Assembly: GCA_910587195.1 (NCBI GenBank)
Contig: CAJUKL010000014.1
Coordinates: forward strand, 38,327-47,336
Source of the DNA: an uncultured Clostridia bacterium
GTDB taxonomy: Bacteria > Bacillota > Clostridia > Lachnospirales > Anaerotignaceae
Length of the DNA stretch: 9,010 nucleotides
Direction of reading: 5' to 3'
Under the pieces are notes generated by a model. That model saw only the letters and a program-made list of their open reading frames with translations, searched no databases and was not told the origin of the DNA. The translations under genes and the position numbers were made by a program. Of the stretch, positions 1-6,606 are shown one piece after another (position 1 is the first letter of the stretch; each line of letters opens with the position of its first letter).

Positions 1-36
1 CCAAAAATAGAACCAAAAATAGAACCAAAAATAGAA
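1..36 (+). repeat. Three perfect 12-bp tandem repeats (CCAAAAATAGAA)
   Basis: The unit CCAAAAATAGAA occurs three times head to tail from the first base of the window and encodes Pro-Lys-Ile-Glu each time. The array may extend to the left, outside the window. The unit is a multiple of three, so changes in copy number would lengthen or shorten the linker without shifting the frame. Confidence 0.9.
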
Positions 37-396
37 AAAACACCAGTAGTGCAAGTAAAAACAGAAACACCAGCAGAAATACAAACAGAAACAAAAATAG
101 AAGTAGAAGCTATAGAACCAATAGAAGCTGTTATTCCAGAAAATAAAAAAGAAAGGAATGACACACCTACTGATGAAAACCATATTCTTGTATCTATTAA
201 TGGCACCTGGAAAACAATTCCTTTAAACAACAGAAAAAAATTGCTTTTTTATGATATGCTGAATTATGTAGACATTGATTTAGAAAAACCACAAGGAAAT
301 ATTATTATTAAATTAAACGGGGAAGATGCTACTTATACTGCCACTATCTCACAAGGCGACAGCATTGAAGTTGCTTGGGACAAACCCGAAATCTAA
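1..396 (+). CDS. 3' end of a larger protein: PKIE-repeat linker plus small C-terminal domain (possibly FtsA-like tail)
   Basis: The frame is open from the first base, so this is the C-terminal 131 residues of a gene that starts outside the window. The GTG at 49 has no ribosome binding site and is an internal Val codon. The visible protein starts with three exact PKIE repeats, continues as a Pro/Lys/Glu/Thr/Ile-rich disordered linker to about residue 60, and ends in a compact domain of about 70 residues (HILVSING near its start, DMLNYVDIDLEKPQG in the middle, GDSIEVAW near the end). This pattern resembles the small beta-grasp-like tail that I recall on long FtsA-like (actin-fold) proteins of Clostridia, attached by a low-complexity linker; that is a recollection, not a demonstrated match. 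It has its own terminator and is probably transcribed separately from the flagellar genes. The reading frame is certain; the function is not. Confidence 0.6.
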   Translation, partial: PKIEPKIEPKIEKTPVVQVKTETPAEIQTETKIEVEAIEPIEAVIPENKKERNDTPTDENHILVSINGTWKTIPLNNRKKLLFYDMLNYVDIDLEKPQGNIIIKLNGEDATYTATISQGDSIEVAWDKPEI

Positions 397-402
397 TAGT
401 AG

Positions 403-438
403 AAGCTGTATTTTATTTTTATAAAATATAGCTTTTTT
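403..438 (+). terminator. Intrinsic terminator after the upstream gene
   Basis: A 13-bp stem (403-415 with 422-434, one G-U pair, otherwise fully paired) with a 6-nt loop lies six bases after the stop codon at 394-396. It runs directly into a T tract (433-438). This is a typical rho-independent terminator and marks the boundary between the upstream gene and the flagellar cluster. Confidence 0.85.
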
Positions 439-492
439 GCTTTCGATAATTAAAGTAAAATCCCCTAGAGCTATTATGATTTACGTTCTTTT

Positions 493-500
493 GCCGATAT
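493..500 (+). promoter_or_regulatory. Sigma-28 (SigD)-type -10 element upstream of flgM
   Basis: GCCGATAT is identical to the extended -10 of the B. subtilis SigD consensus (TAAA-N15-GCCGATAT) and lies 76 bases before the flgM start. No good TAAA is present 13-17 bases upstream (the region around 472-482 reads TATTATGATTT), so the -35 half is poor. A late-class promoter here fits the genes that follow (flgM, flgN, flgK, flgL) and would give FlgM negative feedback on its own synthesis. Transcription should start near 507, inside the downstream tandem repeat. Confidence 0.7.
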
Positions 501-502
501 AT

Positions 503-542
503 GTAATAAGTAAATTTTTTTAGTAATAAGTAAATTTTTTTA
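503..542 (+). repeat. Perfect 20-bp tandem duplication in the flgM leader
   Basis: Bases 503-522 are repeated exactly at 523-542; the unit starts GTAATAAG and ends in a seven-T run plus A. The repeat begins three bases after the sigma-28 -10 element, so it covers the likely transcription start and the beginning of the 5' untranslated leader. It does not reach the flgM ribosome binding site at 566-572. Confidence 0.9.
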
Positions 543-576
543 TAAACACACATAAAAAGTGAATTGAGGTGATTCC

Positions 577-870
577 ATGAAAATAGCATCAAACAGTCTT
601 TATACTTCTTATAACATACAAAAAGAATCAGCAAAAGTACAGATTTTTGAAAAAAATCAGAAAAAAACAAATCGGAGTAATTTTGATAAAATCTTAATTA
701 GCCCTTCCACTGATTCTAACGACAAATTTGTAAATGATATTACAAGTAAACTTTCCGCTGAAGTGAGAAAACCAGCATCTTCGGAACAACTCAATGAACT
801 ACAACAAAAAGTCGCTGAAGGAACTTATCAAATTGATTTAGACGCTATCGTAAAAAAAATATTATTTTAA
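577..870 (+). CDS. flgM: Anti-sigma-28 factor FlgM
   Basis: The 97-residue product fits FlgM, the small, largely disordered cytoplasmic protein that binds and inhibits sigma-28 (SigD/FliA) until it is exported or otherwise removed on hook-basal body completion. The N-terminus (MKIASNSLYTSYNIQK) has the usual MKI start and polar, Ser/Asn/Gln-rich composition. The C-terminal half is amphipathic and ends with the pattern typical of FlgM, a VAEGTYQID turn followed by a final helix (DAIVKKILF), which is the sigma-binding part in characterised members. The length is close to B. subtilis FlgM (about 88 residues). The start is fixed by GAGGTGATT at 566-574, an excellent anti-Shine-Dalgarno match. It is first in the flagellar operon behind a sigma-28-type promoter, which implies autoregulation. 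An 80-base spacer separates it from flgN. Confidence 0.85.
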   Translation: MKIASNSLYTSYNIQKESAKVQIFEKNQKKTNRSNFDKILISPSTDSNDKFVNDITSKLSAEVRKPASSEQLNELQQKVAEGTYQIDLDAIVKKILF

Positions 871-950
871 CTGTGTTTTTTTTATGAATATGTTTTCCTT
901 ACTCTCTATTTCTAAGGAATGAATGTTTTTTCTTTCAGGAAGGAGTTTAT

Positions 951-1433
951 ATGTATAAATTAGATGATTTTATAGATTTACTTGAAAAACTAATCTTACT
1001 CTTTGATGATTTAACAGATGTGGAACAAACAAAACTAAACGCTGTTAAAAAAAGAGATGTTGATACCTTAAATGATTGCATGAAAGAAGAACAGGCTTAT
1101 CTTTTGCAGTTCCGTGGATTGGACAAAAAAAGAGAATCTCTGCAAAAAGAACTAGGCTTTGAAAATATGAAACTTACAGAAATTATTCCCACAATTAAGG
1201 ATAAACAATATAAAGATGAATTTCAGGAACTATATGATACCTTAAAAGAAACTATGAATTATTATCAGCAAATCCATAATAGCGCAAAAAGCATTATCGA
1301 AACAAGGCTGATAGGCATTGAAAGAGCAATCGATATTTTAAAAGATTCCTCAACACCTACTCCTTCTACTTATTCTTCTGACGGACAGGTGCACAACAAT
1401 GTCAAAACCAATTTTACAAACAAAATGATATAG
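951..1433 (+). CDS. flgN: Flagellar export chaperone FlgN
   Basis: The 160-residue protein is almost wholly helical and charged, as expected of FlgN, the cytoplasmic chaperone that protects FlgK and FlgL and hands them to the flagellar type III export gate. The N-terminal part (residues about 1-60) has the heptad-like helix LIDLLEKLILLFDDL-type pattern followed by EQ(x)AYLLQFRGLDKKRESL, which resembles the FlgN family signature; a second long helix covers about 75-130. The last 30 residues are Ser/Thr/Asn-rich and probably disordered. Position is the strongest support: it lies between flgM and flgK, as yvyG/flgN does in B. subtilis. The AAGGAG site at 940-945 gives the start at 951. Its stop codon overlaps the flgK ribosome binding site, which suggests coupled translation of the chaperone and its client. 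Confidence 0.85.
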   Translation: MYKLDDFIDLLEKLILLFDDLTDVEQTKLNAVKKRDVDTLNDCMKEEQAYLLQFRGLDKKRESLQKELGFENMKLTEIIPTIKDKQYKDEFQELYDTLKETMNYYQQIHNSAKSIIETRLIGIERAIDILKDSSTPTPSTYSSDGQVHNNVKTNFTNKMI

Positions 1434-1437
1434 GAGG
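1433..1437 (+). promoter_or_regulatory. Ribosome binding site that decides the flgK start
   Basis: GGAGG lies here, overlapping the last base of the flgN stop codon. Two in-frame ATG codons follow, at 1440 and 1446. The first is only two bases after the site, too close for initiation; the second is eight bases away, exactly the spacing seen upstream of flgL. The start at 1446 is therefore preferred. Confidence 0.8.
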
Positions 1438-1445
1438 TAATGTCA

Positions 1446-4400
1446 ATGATTCGGTCATCTTTTGCTGGATTTACAACAGCACAACTTGGTATGTCCGCAA
1501 GTCAAGCTGCGCTAAATGTAATCGGTCAAAATATTTCAAATATTAATGTAAAAGGATATACTAGACAACGTGTTGATTTAAGCAGCTTTAACGTAACCAC
1601 AGGTCCTAGAAAATGGGGTAGTGTCAATGATACCTTTATTGGAAATGGTGTTATTGTAAACCATATTGAACAAGTACGTGACTCTTATTTAGATTTACGT
1701 TTTCGTACAGAAATGTCTAGCGTTGGATACTATGATAAAACACTTGCTGCTTTGGAAGATTTACAGGCTGTTTTGGATGAAGTAGATAAACAAGGTAGTA
1801 TTCACAACCAATTAGAAGCAATCTTTAAGGCACTGAACGAATTTAACCCACAGGCTGCTAACAACGAGTTTCAAAACATGGCAAAAACAGAAATGCAATT
1901 ATTAACACAATATTTTAATAATTATGCAAGCAGAATTGAACAAACAAAAAATGAAAATTTAGTAGAGTTTAGAGATCAAACTATGCCAGCAATTAACCAT
2001 ATTTTGGAGGATATTTCTAATTTAAACAGAAGTATCCGTGAAAATGAAATTATGGGAAACCCTGCGCTGGAATTGCGTGATGAAAGAAACTTACTTTTTG
2101 ATGAACTTTCTGAATATGTTAAAATAGAAGTAACTTATGAAAATAAATATGTGGGACTTTCTAGCAAAATTGCAGAAGAATGTACTGTAAAATTATTAGG
2201 CACCGATGGCGACGGCAATATTTTTAAATATACCCTTGTTGACCATGACAAAGCATCTCAATTTCAGATTAATGAGGATTGTTCCAATCTGACAATGACA
2301 GATGTGAATGGTAATCCTGTTGCAGATATTGGTAGTGCATTAAAACCTGTAGCAAATGCCGCTGGCACTACAAACGGTTTTACAATTACAGAAGCTACTG
2401 CAATCAATGACCTTTTAAATAAAATACAAATTAAAGCTACAGCAATGAAAAATCAAATGCTTGCAATTCATAAGCACAATGATACAATTAATGCTGCTAC
2501 TGCAAAAATCAATAGCTGGAGCAAAAAAGGTGCAGACCTTCATAAAGAATTAAAAAGCGCATTACAAGGTAGAGATGGTGTTCTTGCTGCCATTGCAAAT
2601 TATCAAGAACAAATAGATGCCTTGCCAGCAGATACCCCAGCAGATGACCCACAGCGTTTACAACTAGAAGCAAAATTAGCAGACAGACAAAGAGTATTAG
2701 GAATTTATAATGAACGACTTTTTGGCACAAAAGAGGCACCAGCAGGAATACCTAATAAATCTACCAAAGATTTTGAAGATGCTGACTGGACTGCTTGGAC
2801 AACTGCAGTACAGGGATTAGATATAGATGAGGATAACTACAAAAACAATGTTGGTATTTATCAAAAATTACGCTATATTTATGGTGACGTTACAAATGCC
2901 GGAACTGAACCCCCACTCTACGAAACTGAAGAAGTACCAGAAGCTGATGGTACTAAAAGAACAGATTTTGCTTCTGGTGCATTGCGTACTGCTAGAGATG
3001 AGAGAAGAACTGCACAAGCAGGTTTGAAACAAGCACAAGCAGATTTTAGAAATGCTGAAATTGCTTTAAAAGAGGCTATTTATGGTAAAGAAAATGCTGA
3101 TGGAACAAGAACAAAAGGATTGCAAGATTATGCTAACATTGAAGTGGATTTTGAAACTTATCCAATAGATGGTACTATTTCCTATATTTCTTTACCTAAA
3201 ATTACTTTGGCTGGTACCTCTGCCAGAGATGGGGAAGGAATTCCTTTGTTTGACCCATCTATTAAATATGATTCAAAACCGGAAACTGTAATAGGTAAAA
3301 TCGGTAAAATTACAGTAAGTGGAAATGACATTACTATTACCGATACAAGAGGTGTAACTTACAATGAAAAGGTAGAAAATGTTGATGGTACTCCTTATCA
3401 ATGTGCCACAGATGCAAATGGAAATATTATATTTGATGGTGATGATAAGCCAACACTTGCACTGGATAAAGATGGTAACATCATGTTAGACATGGGCGAC
3501 CAAAGAAACATGTATTATCACATGCAAGAGGATTCCGGCAGTATCAAGGCTGTTTTAGATATGTTTAACCGTGCAGGAGAATTTGATGGCTCTAATGACC
3601 GTGGTTATGATTATTATTTGAATATGCTGGATTCCTTTGCAAGACGTATTGCTAAAACATTTAATGAAGCAAATACACAGGATAAAGATGGTAATCCATT
3701 GTTAGATGCCAATGGAAAACCGATTGAATATGCAAATGCTCTTTTTGGTGCAAATGGTGAAATACCAGTGAAATATTGGACAAATGCAAGTGGACAAAAA
3801 ATTAAATTTAATGGAAATGAAATTCCTGATGTTTTTAGAACAGATGATGATGGTTATTTGTTAGATGATAATGGAAAGCAAATCCTTGTAGATGATAATG
3901 GTAATGTTTCAGCAACTGGTAAACCAATTTCATTGTCAAATGGAACTGCTGATTCCATTACTGACCCTAATCCTACTGGTGACTTAGCTACAATATATAC
4001 TAATGCTAAACTTGATCCAACTGCATTAGCTGCCTATGGTATTGTAAAAAGCACTACAGACTATACAGATGCAGATGGTAATAACATTAAAGCTGGTGAT
4101 TGGGTAGATAAAGATGGTAAGTTAATTGCAACAGCTGCTCAGGGTATTGACTCTCAAAAAACACCTATCTTAAATAAGATTGGTGATGGTACTTATAAAT
4201 TATTGGATGGCAAAGTACCAAAAATTGATTACGACCAGATTACTGCTTCTAATCTTACCATTACCAAAGACTGGGCAGAAGCAAAAACCAATTTTGTACA
4301 GACACATGACCCATCTCAAACACCCGGTTATAATGACAATATTAACCATTTAATTTCTCAGTTTACTGAAAAGTTGGATTATACCTTTACCCAGCCAGAT

Positions 4401-4688
4401 GGTACACAGAAAAAGGTATTTAATGGTACTTTTGTAGAGTTTTATGACAATCTTGGTAACCAGATGGGCTTGGACATTAAGTCAAATACCGTATTAGTTA
4501 CTAACTATATTACAGTTGCAAACGATATTGCAAACAATAGAGACGCAATATCAGGTGTTTCCTTGGATGAAGAAGGAATTGACATATTAAAATATCAAAA
4601 GGCTTATGCTGCTTCTGCAAGACTCATGACAGCATTAGATGAAGCATTAGATAAAGTTATCAATGGTATGGGTGTTGTAGGCAGATAA
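1446..4688 (+). CDS. flgK: Flagellar hook-associated protein 1 FlgK, with very large variable region
   Basis: FlgK forms the first ring of the hook-filament junction outside the cell. The N-terminus (MIRSSFAGFTTAQLGMSASQ, then ALNVIGQNISNINVKGYTRQR) is the classic D0 domain of rod/hook axial proteins; D1 continues to about residue 215 with the family motif NPALELRDERNLLFDELS. The C-terminus (GVSLDEEGIDILKYQKAYAA, then helix to VINGMGVVGR) is the matching C-terminal D0/D1. The product has 1080 residues against roughly 500-650 in most species. The extra length is in the middle: a helical, coiled-coil-like stretch at about 320-450, a second charged helical stretch at about 506-555, and Asp/Gly/Asn repeats of the DKDGN/DDNGK kind between about 655 and 895. 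The conserved SGSIKAVLD...YYLNMLDSFARRIAKTFNEAN segment, usual in FlgK, is near 697-745. The frame is unbroken, and base composition looks like the neighbours. FlgN is its likely chaperone. Confidence 0.93.
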   Translation: MIRSSFAGFTTAQLGMSASQAALNVIGQNISNINVKGYTRQRVDLSSFNVTTGPRKWGSVNDTFIGNGVIVNHIEQVRDSYLDLRFRTEMSSVGYYDKTLAALEDLQAVLDEVDKQGSIHNQLEAIFKALNEFNPQAANNEFQNMAKTEMQLLTQYFNNYASRIEQTKNENLVEFRDQTMPAINHILEDISNLNRSIRENEIMGNPALELRDERNLLFDELSEYVKIEVTYENKYVGLSSKIAEECTVKLLGTDGDGNIFKYTLVDHDKASQFQINEDCSNLTMTDVNGNPVADIGSALKPVANAAGTTNGFTITEATAINDLLNKIQIKATAMKNQMLAIHKHNDTINAATAKINSWSKKGADLHKELKSALQGRDGVLAAIANYQEQIDALPADTPADDPQRLQLEAKLADRQRVLGIYNERLFGTKEAPAGIPNKSTKDFEDADWTAWTTAVQGLDIDEDNYKNNVGIYQKLRYIYGDVTNAGTEPPLYETEEVPEADGTKRTDFASGALRTARDERRTAQAGLKQAQADFRNAEIALKEAIYGKENADGTRTKGLQDYANIEVDFETYPIDGTISYISLPKITLAGTSARDGEGIPLFDPSIKYDSKPETVIGKIGKITVSGNDITITDTRGVTYNEKVENVDGTPYQCATDANGNIIFDGDDKPTLALDKDGNIMLDMGDQRNMYYHMQEDSGSIKAVLDMFNRAGEFDGSNDRGYDYYLNMLDSFARRIAKTFNEANTQDKDGNPLLDANGKPIEYANALFGANGEIPVKYWTNASGQKIKFNGNEIPDVFRTDDDGYLLDDNGKQILVDDNGNVSATGKPISLSNGTADSITDPNPTGDLATIYTNAKLDPTALAAYGIVKSTTDYTDADGNNIKAGDWVDKDGKLIATAAQGIDSQKTPILNKIGDGTYKLLDGKVPKIDYDQITASNLTITKDWAEAKTNFVQTHDPSQTPGYNDNINHLISQFTEKLDYTFTQPDGTQKKVFNGTFVEFYDNLGNQMGLDIKSNTVLVTNYITVANDIANNRDAISGVSLDEEGIDILKYQKAYAASARLMTALDEALDKVINGMGVVGR

Positions 4689-4705
4689 TATAGGAGGTAT
4701 GATTT

Positions 4706-5923
4706 ATGAATGCTGGAATGCGTATTACGACAAATGCAATGATTCGCAGGTATTCTACAAATTTGAATAACGCATTAGGTGATTTAGATTCAAAAAGAAA
4801 TACAGTTGCAACCAACAGAAATTTTAATAAAATTGCAGAAGACCCAGCTGCTGCAATGAAATCTTTTAAATTAAGAAGTAACTTTGCAAGAACAGAAGTG
4901 CAAAGAGCCAATACAGTCGATTCTCTTAAAAAATTAGATGAGGTAACATCAAACGTTTTAAGATGCGCCGATATGGGAAGGGATTTTATTGACCATTCCT
5001 TGCGAGGATATAGCGGTCTTGCCACAGAACCAGAAACTCGTCAATCGTTAAAACAATCCGTTGACAAATTGGTAGAAAGTTTTATTCAGCAGATGAATGG
5101 TAGATATAACGAAAACTTTATTTTTGCTGGAGCAAGTACCAAAGAATTGCCTTTTAGCATTGACGAAAGTGGAGAATTGCTTTATAGAGGAATCTCTGTA
5201 GATAAACCGGAAGCATTGACAACAGATGATTTAACAAACATCGTTAGAGAAGCTGACCCTGCTTTAACTACTGATCAAGTTTCAGAAGCAGTTAAAAATA
5301 TTATGGGAGATAAAACATTAATTACTTCTGCTGGTGTAAGTAGTGCATTAGCAAGCTCTGGATTAACTACTACACAACAACAAATTGTAAAAGACAAAGC
5401 AGAAGCATTAGGCGAAACAAAACAAAAAAAATACGAAACCTATATGAACGAACACAGTTATCGTGACATTGGCTTTGGTTTAAAAGAAGAAAATGGTGAA
5501 GTCGTTTCTACTAGTGCATTTGATACTGCTGTAAATGGTTTACAAATATTTGGGCATGGTTTAGATAAGGATGGCTTGCCAGAAAATATTGTTTCTCTTG
5601 CACAAGAACTTTCAAAAGCTCTAGGCGCAGAAGATTTCGACCTAGAACAATATGATAAAATCGTGAATAAAATGCGTTCTAATTATAATGATATGATTGA
5701 CAATGGTCTTGCTTCTTTAGGTACAAAAGCTGCCTTTTTGGAGCATACAGAAGACCAATTGATTGAAACATCACAAATATTAAATGAACAAATCAGTTCT
5801 TTAGATTTTTGTGACCCGGCAGAAGCAATTACAAATTTGATGTGGTCTCAATATGCTTATAATGCCACATTAAAAGTTGGCAATACTTTACTTTCTAATT
5901 CTTTTATCGACTTTATGAGTTAA
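4706..5923 (+). CDS. flgL: Flagellar hook-associated protein 3 FlgL
   Basis: FlgL is the second junction ring, the layer that contacts the first flagellin subunits. The N-terminus (MRITTNAMIRRYSTNLNNAL from residue 5) is the flagellin-like D0 helix, followed by D1 with NKIAEDPAAAMKSFKLRSNF, which corresponds to the family's 'R+..DDP' segment. The motif MNGRYNENFIFAGASTKELP at about 131-150 is the usual D1/D2 boundary. The C-terminus (EAITNLMWSQYAYNATLKVG onward) is the matching D0 helix. At 405 residues it is about 100 longer than B. subtilis FlgL (about 298); the extra residues are in D2, about 155-290, and are Thr/Glu/Ala-rich and mostly helical. Its GGAGG at 4693-4697 is eight bases before the ATG, and only 17 bases separate it from flgK, so the two genes are cotranscribed. 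A hairpin follows the stop. Confidence 0.92.
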   Translation: MNAGMRITTNAMIRRYSTNLNNALGDLDSKRNTVATNRNFNKIAEDPAAAMKSFKLRSNFARTEVQRANTVDSLKKLDEVTSNVLRCADMGRDFIDHSLRGYSGLATEPETRQSLKQSVDKLVESFIQQMNGRYNENFIFAGASTKELPFSIDESGELLYRGISVDKPEALTTDDLTNIVREADPALTTDQVSEAVKNIMGDKTLITSAGVSSALASSGLTTTQQQIVKDKAEALGETKQKKYETYMNEHSYRDIGFGLKEENGEVVSTSAFDTAVNGLQIFGHGLDKDGLPENIVSLAQELSKALGAEDFDLEQYDKIVNKMRSNYNDMIDNGLASLGTKAAFLEHTEDQLIETSQILNEQISSLDFCDPAEAITNLMWSQYAYNATLKVGNTLLSNSFIDFMS

Positions 5924-5931
5924 TAAATTCC

Positions 5932-5972
5932 CCAAAAAGTTCTTCTAAAAGCGGAGAACTTTTTGGTGTTTT
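5932..5972 (+). terminator. Hairpin after flgL: weak terminator or attenuator
   Basis: A 14-bp stem (5932-5945 with 5953-5966, one G-U pair) with a 7-nt loop starts eight bases after the flgL stop and is followed by TGTTTTC. The stem is strong but the T run is short and interrupted, so readthrough into the next gene is plausible. It could lower expression of the yviE-like gene, fliW and csrA relative to flgK/flgL. It could also protect the 3' end of the upstream mRNA. Confidence 0.65.
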
Positions 5973-5984
5973 CATTCTATTTCA

Positions 5985-5992
5985 AAGGGGGA
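5985..5992 (+). promoter_or_regulatory. Ribosome binding site that decides the DUF6470 start
   Basis: AAGGGGGA ends six bases before the ATG at 5999. The frame is also open upstream to a TTG at 5963, but that codon lies inside the preceding hairpin and has no Shine-Dalgarno sequence, so the ATG at 5999 is taken as the start. Confidence 0.75.
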
Positions 5993-5998
5993 TTGTAT

Positions 5999-6598
5999 AT
6001 GGAACAATTATTAAAAATTACGACCGTTCCAATTTCTATTGAACTTAAAGTAAATAATGCTAGGCTGGAACAAAAAACGGGAACTGCTGATTTAGAGATT
6101 AGCCGTGAAAATGGGAATTTCAGAATTAAAAGTCAACCTATTCGTTTGAGTATTGACACATTTGAAGCAAGAGATTCCATTCGTCCTTCCTCCGCTGGTT
6201 CTTTAGTCAGACATTTTGCACAAGACGGAAAAAATGCCGCTTATCAGGCAACCGCAACTTATGCACAGGAAGGACAAATGTTACTCAGCGCAACCTTAGG
6301 TGATGACGCTTTAGACCAAATTATTAAGCAAAGAAACACCGTCAACACAGACTATGGCTTGGATTTTATTCCAAAAACAGATGCTGATTTAAGTTGGTCA
6401 AAACCTAATATGACGATTCAATATGAAATGGACAAATTAAATTTTGACTGGAAAATCAATAAAACTGGCTTTGAATTTATACCAGGCAGCATTGAATTTT
6501 CCATCACACAGCAGCCAGATGTATTGATTGAGTATGTCGGCGACCCACTTTATGTACCACCAAGCGCAAACCCAAATTATATTGATGTAAAAGCATGA
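5999..6598 (+). CDS. YviE-like flagellar-cluster protein, DUF6470 family
   Basis: The 199-residue product is recognised mainly by its position between flgL and fliW, exactly where B. subtilis has yviE, and by its general pattern. Its N-terminal 60 residues are short beta strands of alternating hydrophobic residues (ISIELKVNNARLEQ, ADLEISREN, FRIKSQPIRLSIDT), as in the repeated strand pattern of the family. A small polar helical part follows (FEARDSIRPSSAGSLVRHFA and the AAYQATATYAQEGQMLLSAT helix), then a C-terminal strand-rich part ending IEYVGDPLYVPPSANP. There is no signal peptide or membrane segment. The molecular function of the family is unknown to me; linkage to hook-associated proteins and FliW-CsrA suggests a role in late flagellar assembly or its control. 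The TGA stop overlaps the fliW ribosome binding site (6597-6603), which indicates coupled translation. Confidence 0.8.
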   Translation: MEQLLKITTVPISIELKVNNARLEQKTGTADLEISRENGNFRIKSQPIRLSIDTFEARDSIRPSSAGSLVRHFAQDGKNAAYQATATYAQEGQMLLSATLGDDALDQIIKQRNTVNTDYGLDFIPKTDADLSWSKPNMTIQYEMDKLNFDWKINKTGFEFIPGSIEFSITQQPDVLIEYVGDPLYVPPSANPNYIDVKA

Positions 6599-6606
6599 GG
6601 TGAACT

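Noticed and set aside
49..396. GTG at 49 as the start of a 115-residue protein
   Set aside because: No ribosome binding site precedes it, and the same frame is open with repeat-coded sequence to the first base, so it is an internal codon.
422..449. A second sigma-28-like promoter (TAAA, 16 bases, TTCGATAA)
   Set aside because: The -10 half matches poorly (TTCGATAA instead of GCCGATAT) and the -35 half is inside the terminator stem; the element at 493-500 is far better.
1440..1445. ATG at 1440 as the flgK start
   Set aside because: It is only two bases after GGAGG; the ATG at 1446 has normal eight-base spacing.
1440..4688. FlgK as a fusion or frameshifted gene
   Set aside because: The frame is continuous and the family motifs occur in the normal order at both ends and around residues 697-745, so it is an expanded FlgK, not a fusion of two genes.
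4660..5025. Minus-strand open frame of 121 codons across the flgK-flgL junction
   Set aside because: It is antisense to the conserved FlgL N-terminus and shows no recognisable domain.
5963..5998. Upstream extension of the DUF6470 gene to a TTG at 5963
   Set aside because: That codon lies in the hairpin after flgL and has no Shine-Dalgarno site, whereas ATG 5999 has a good one.
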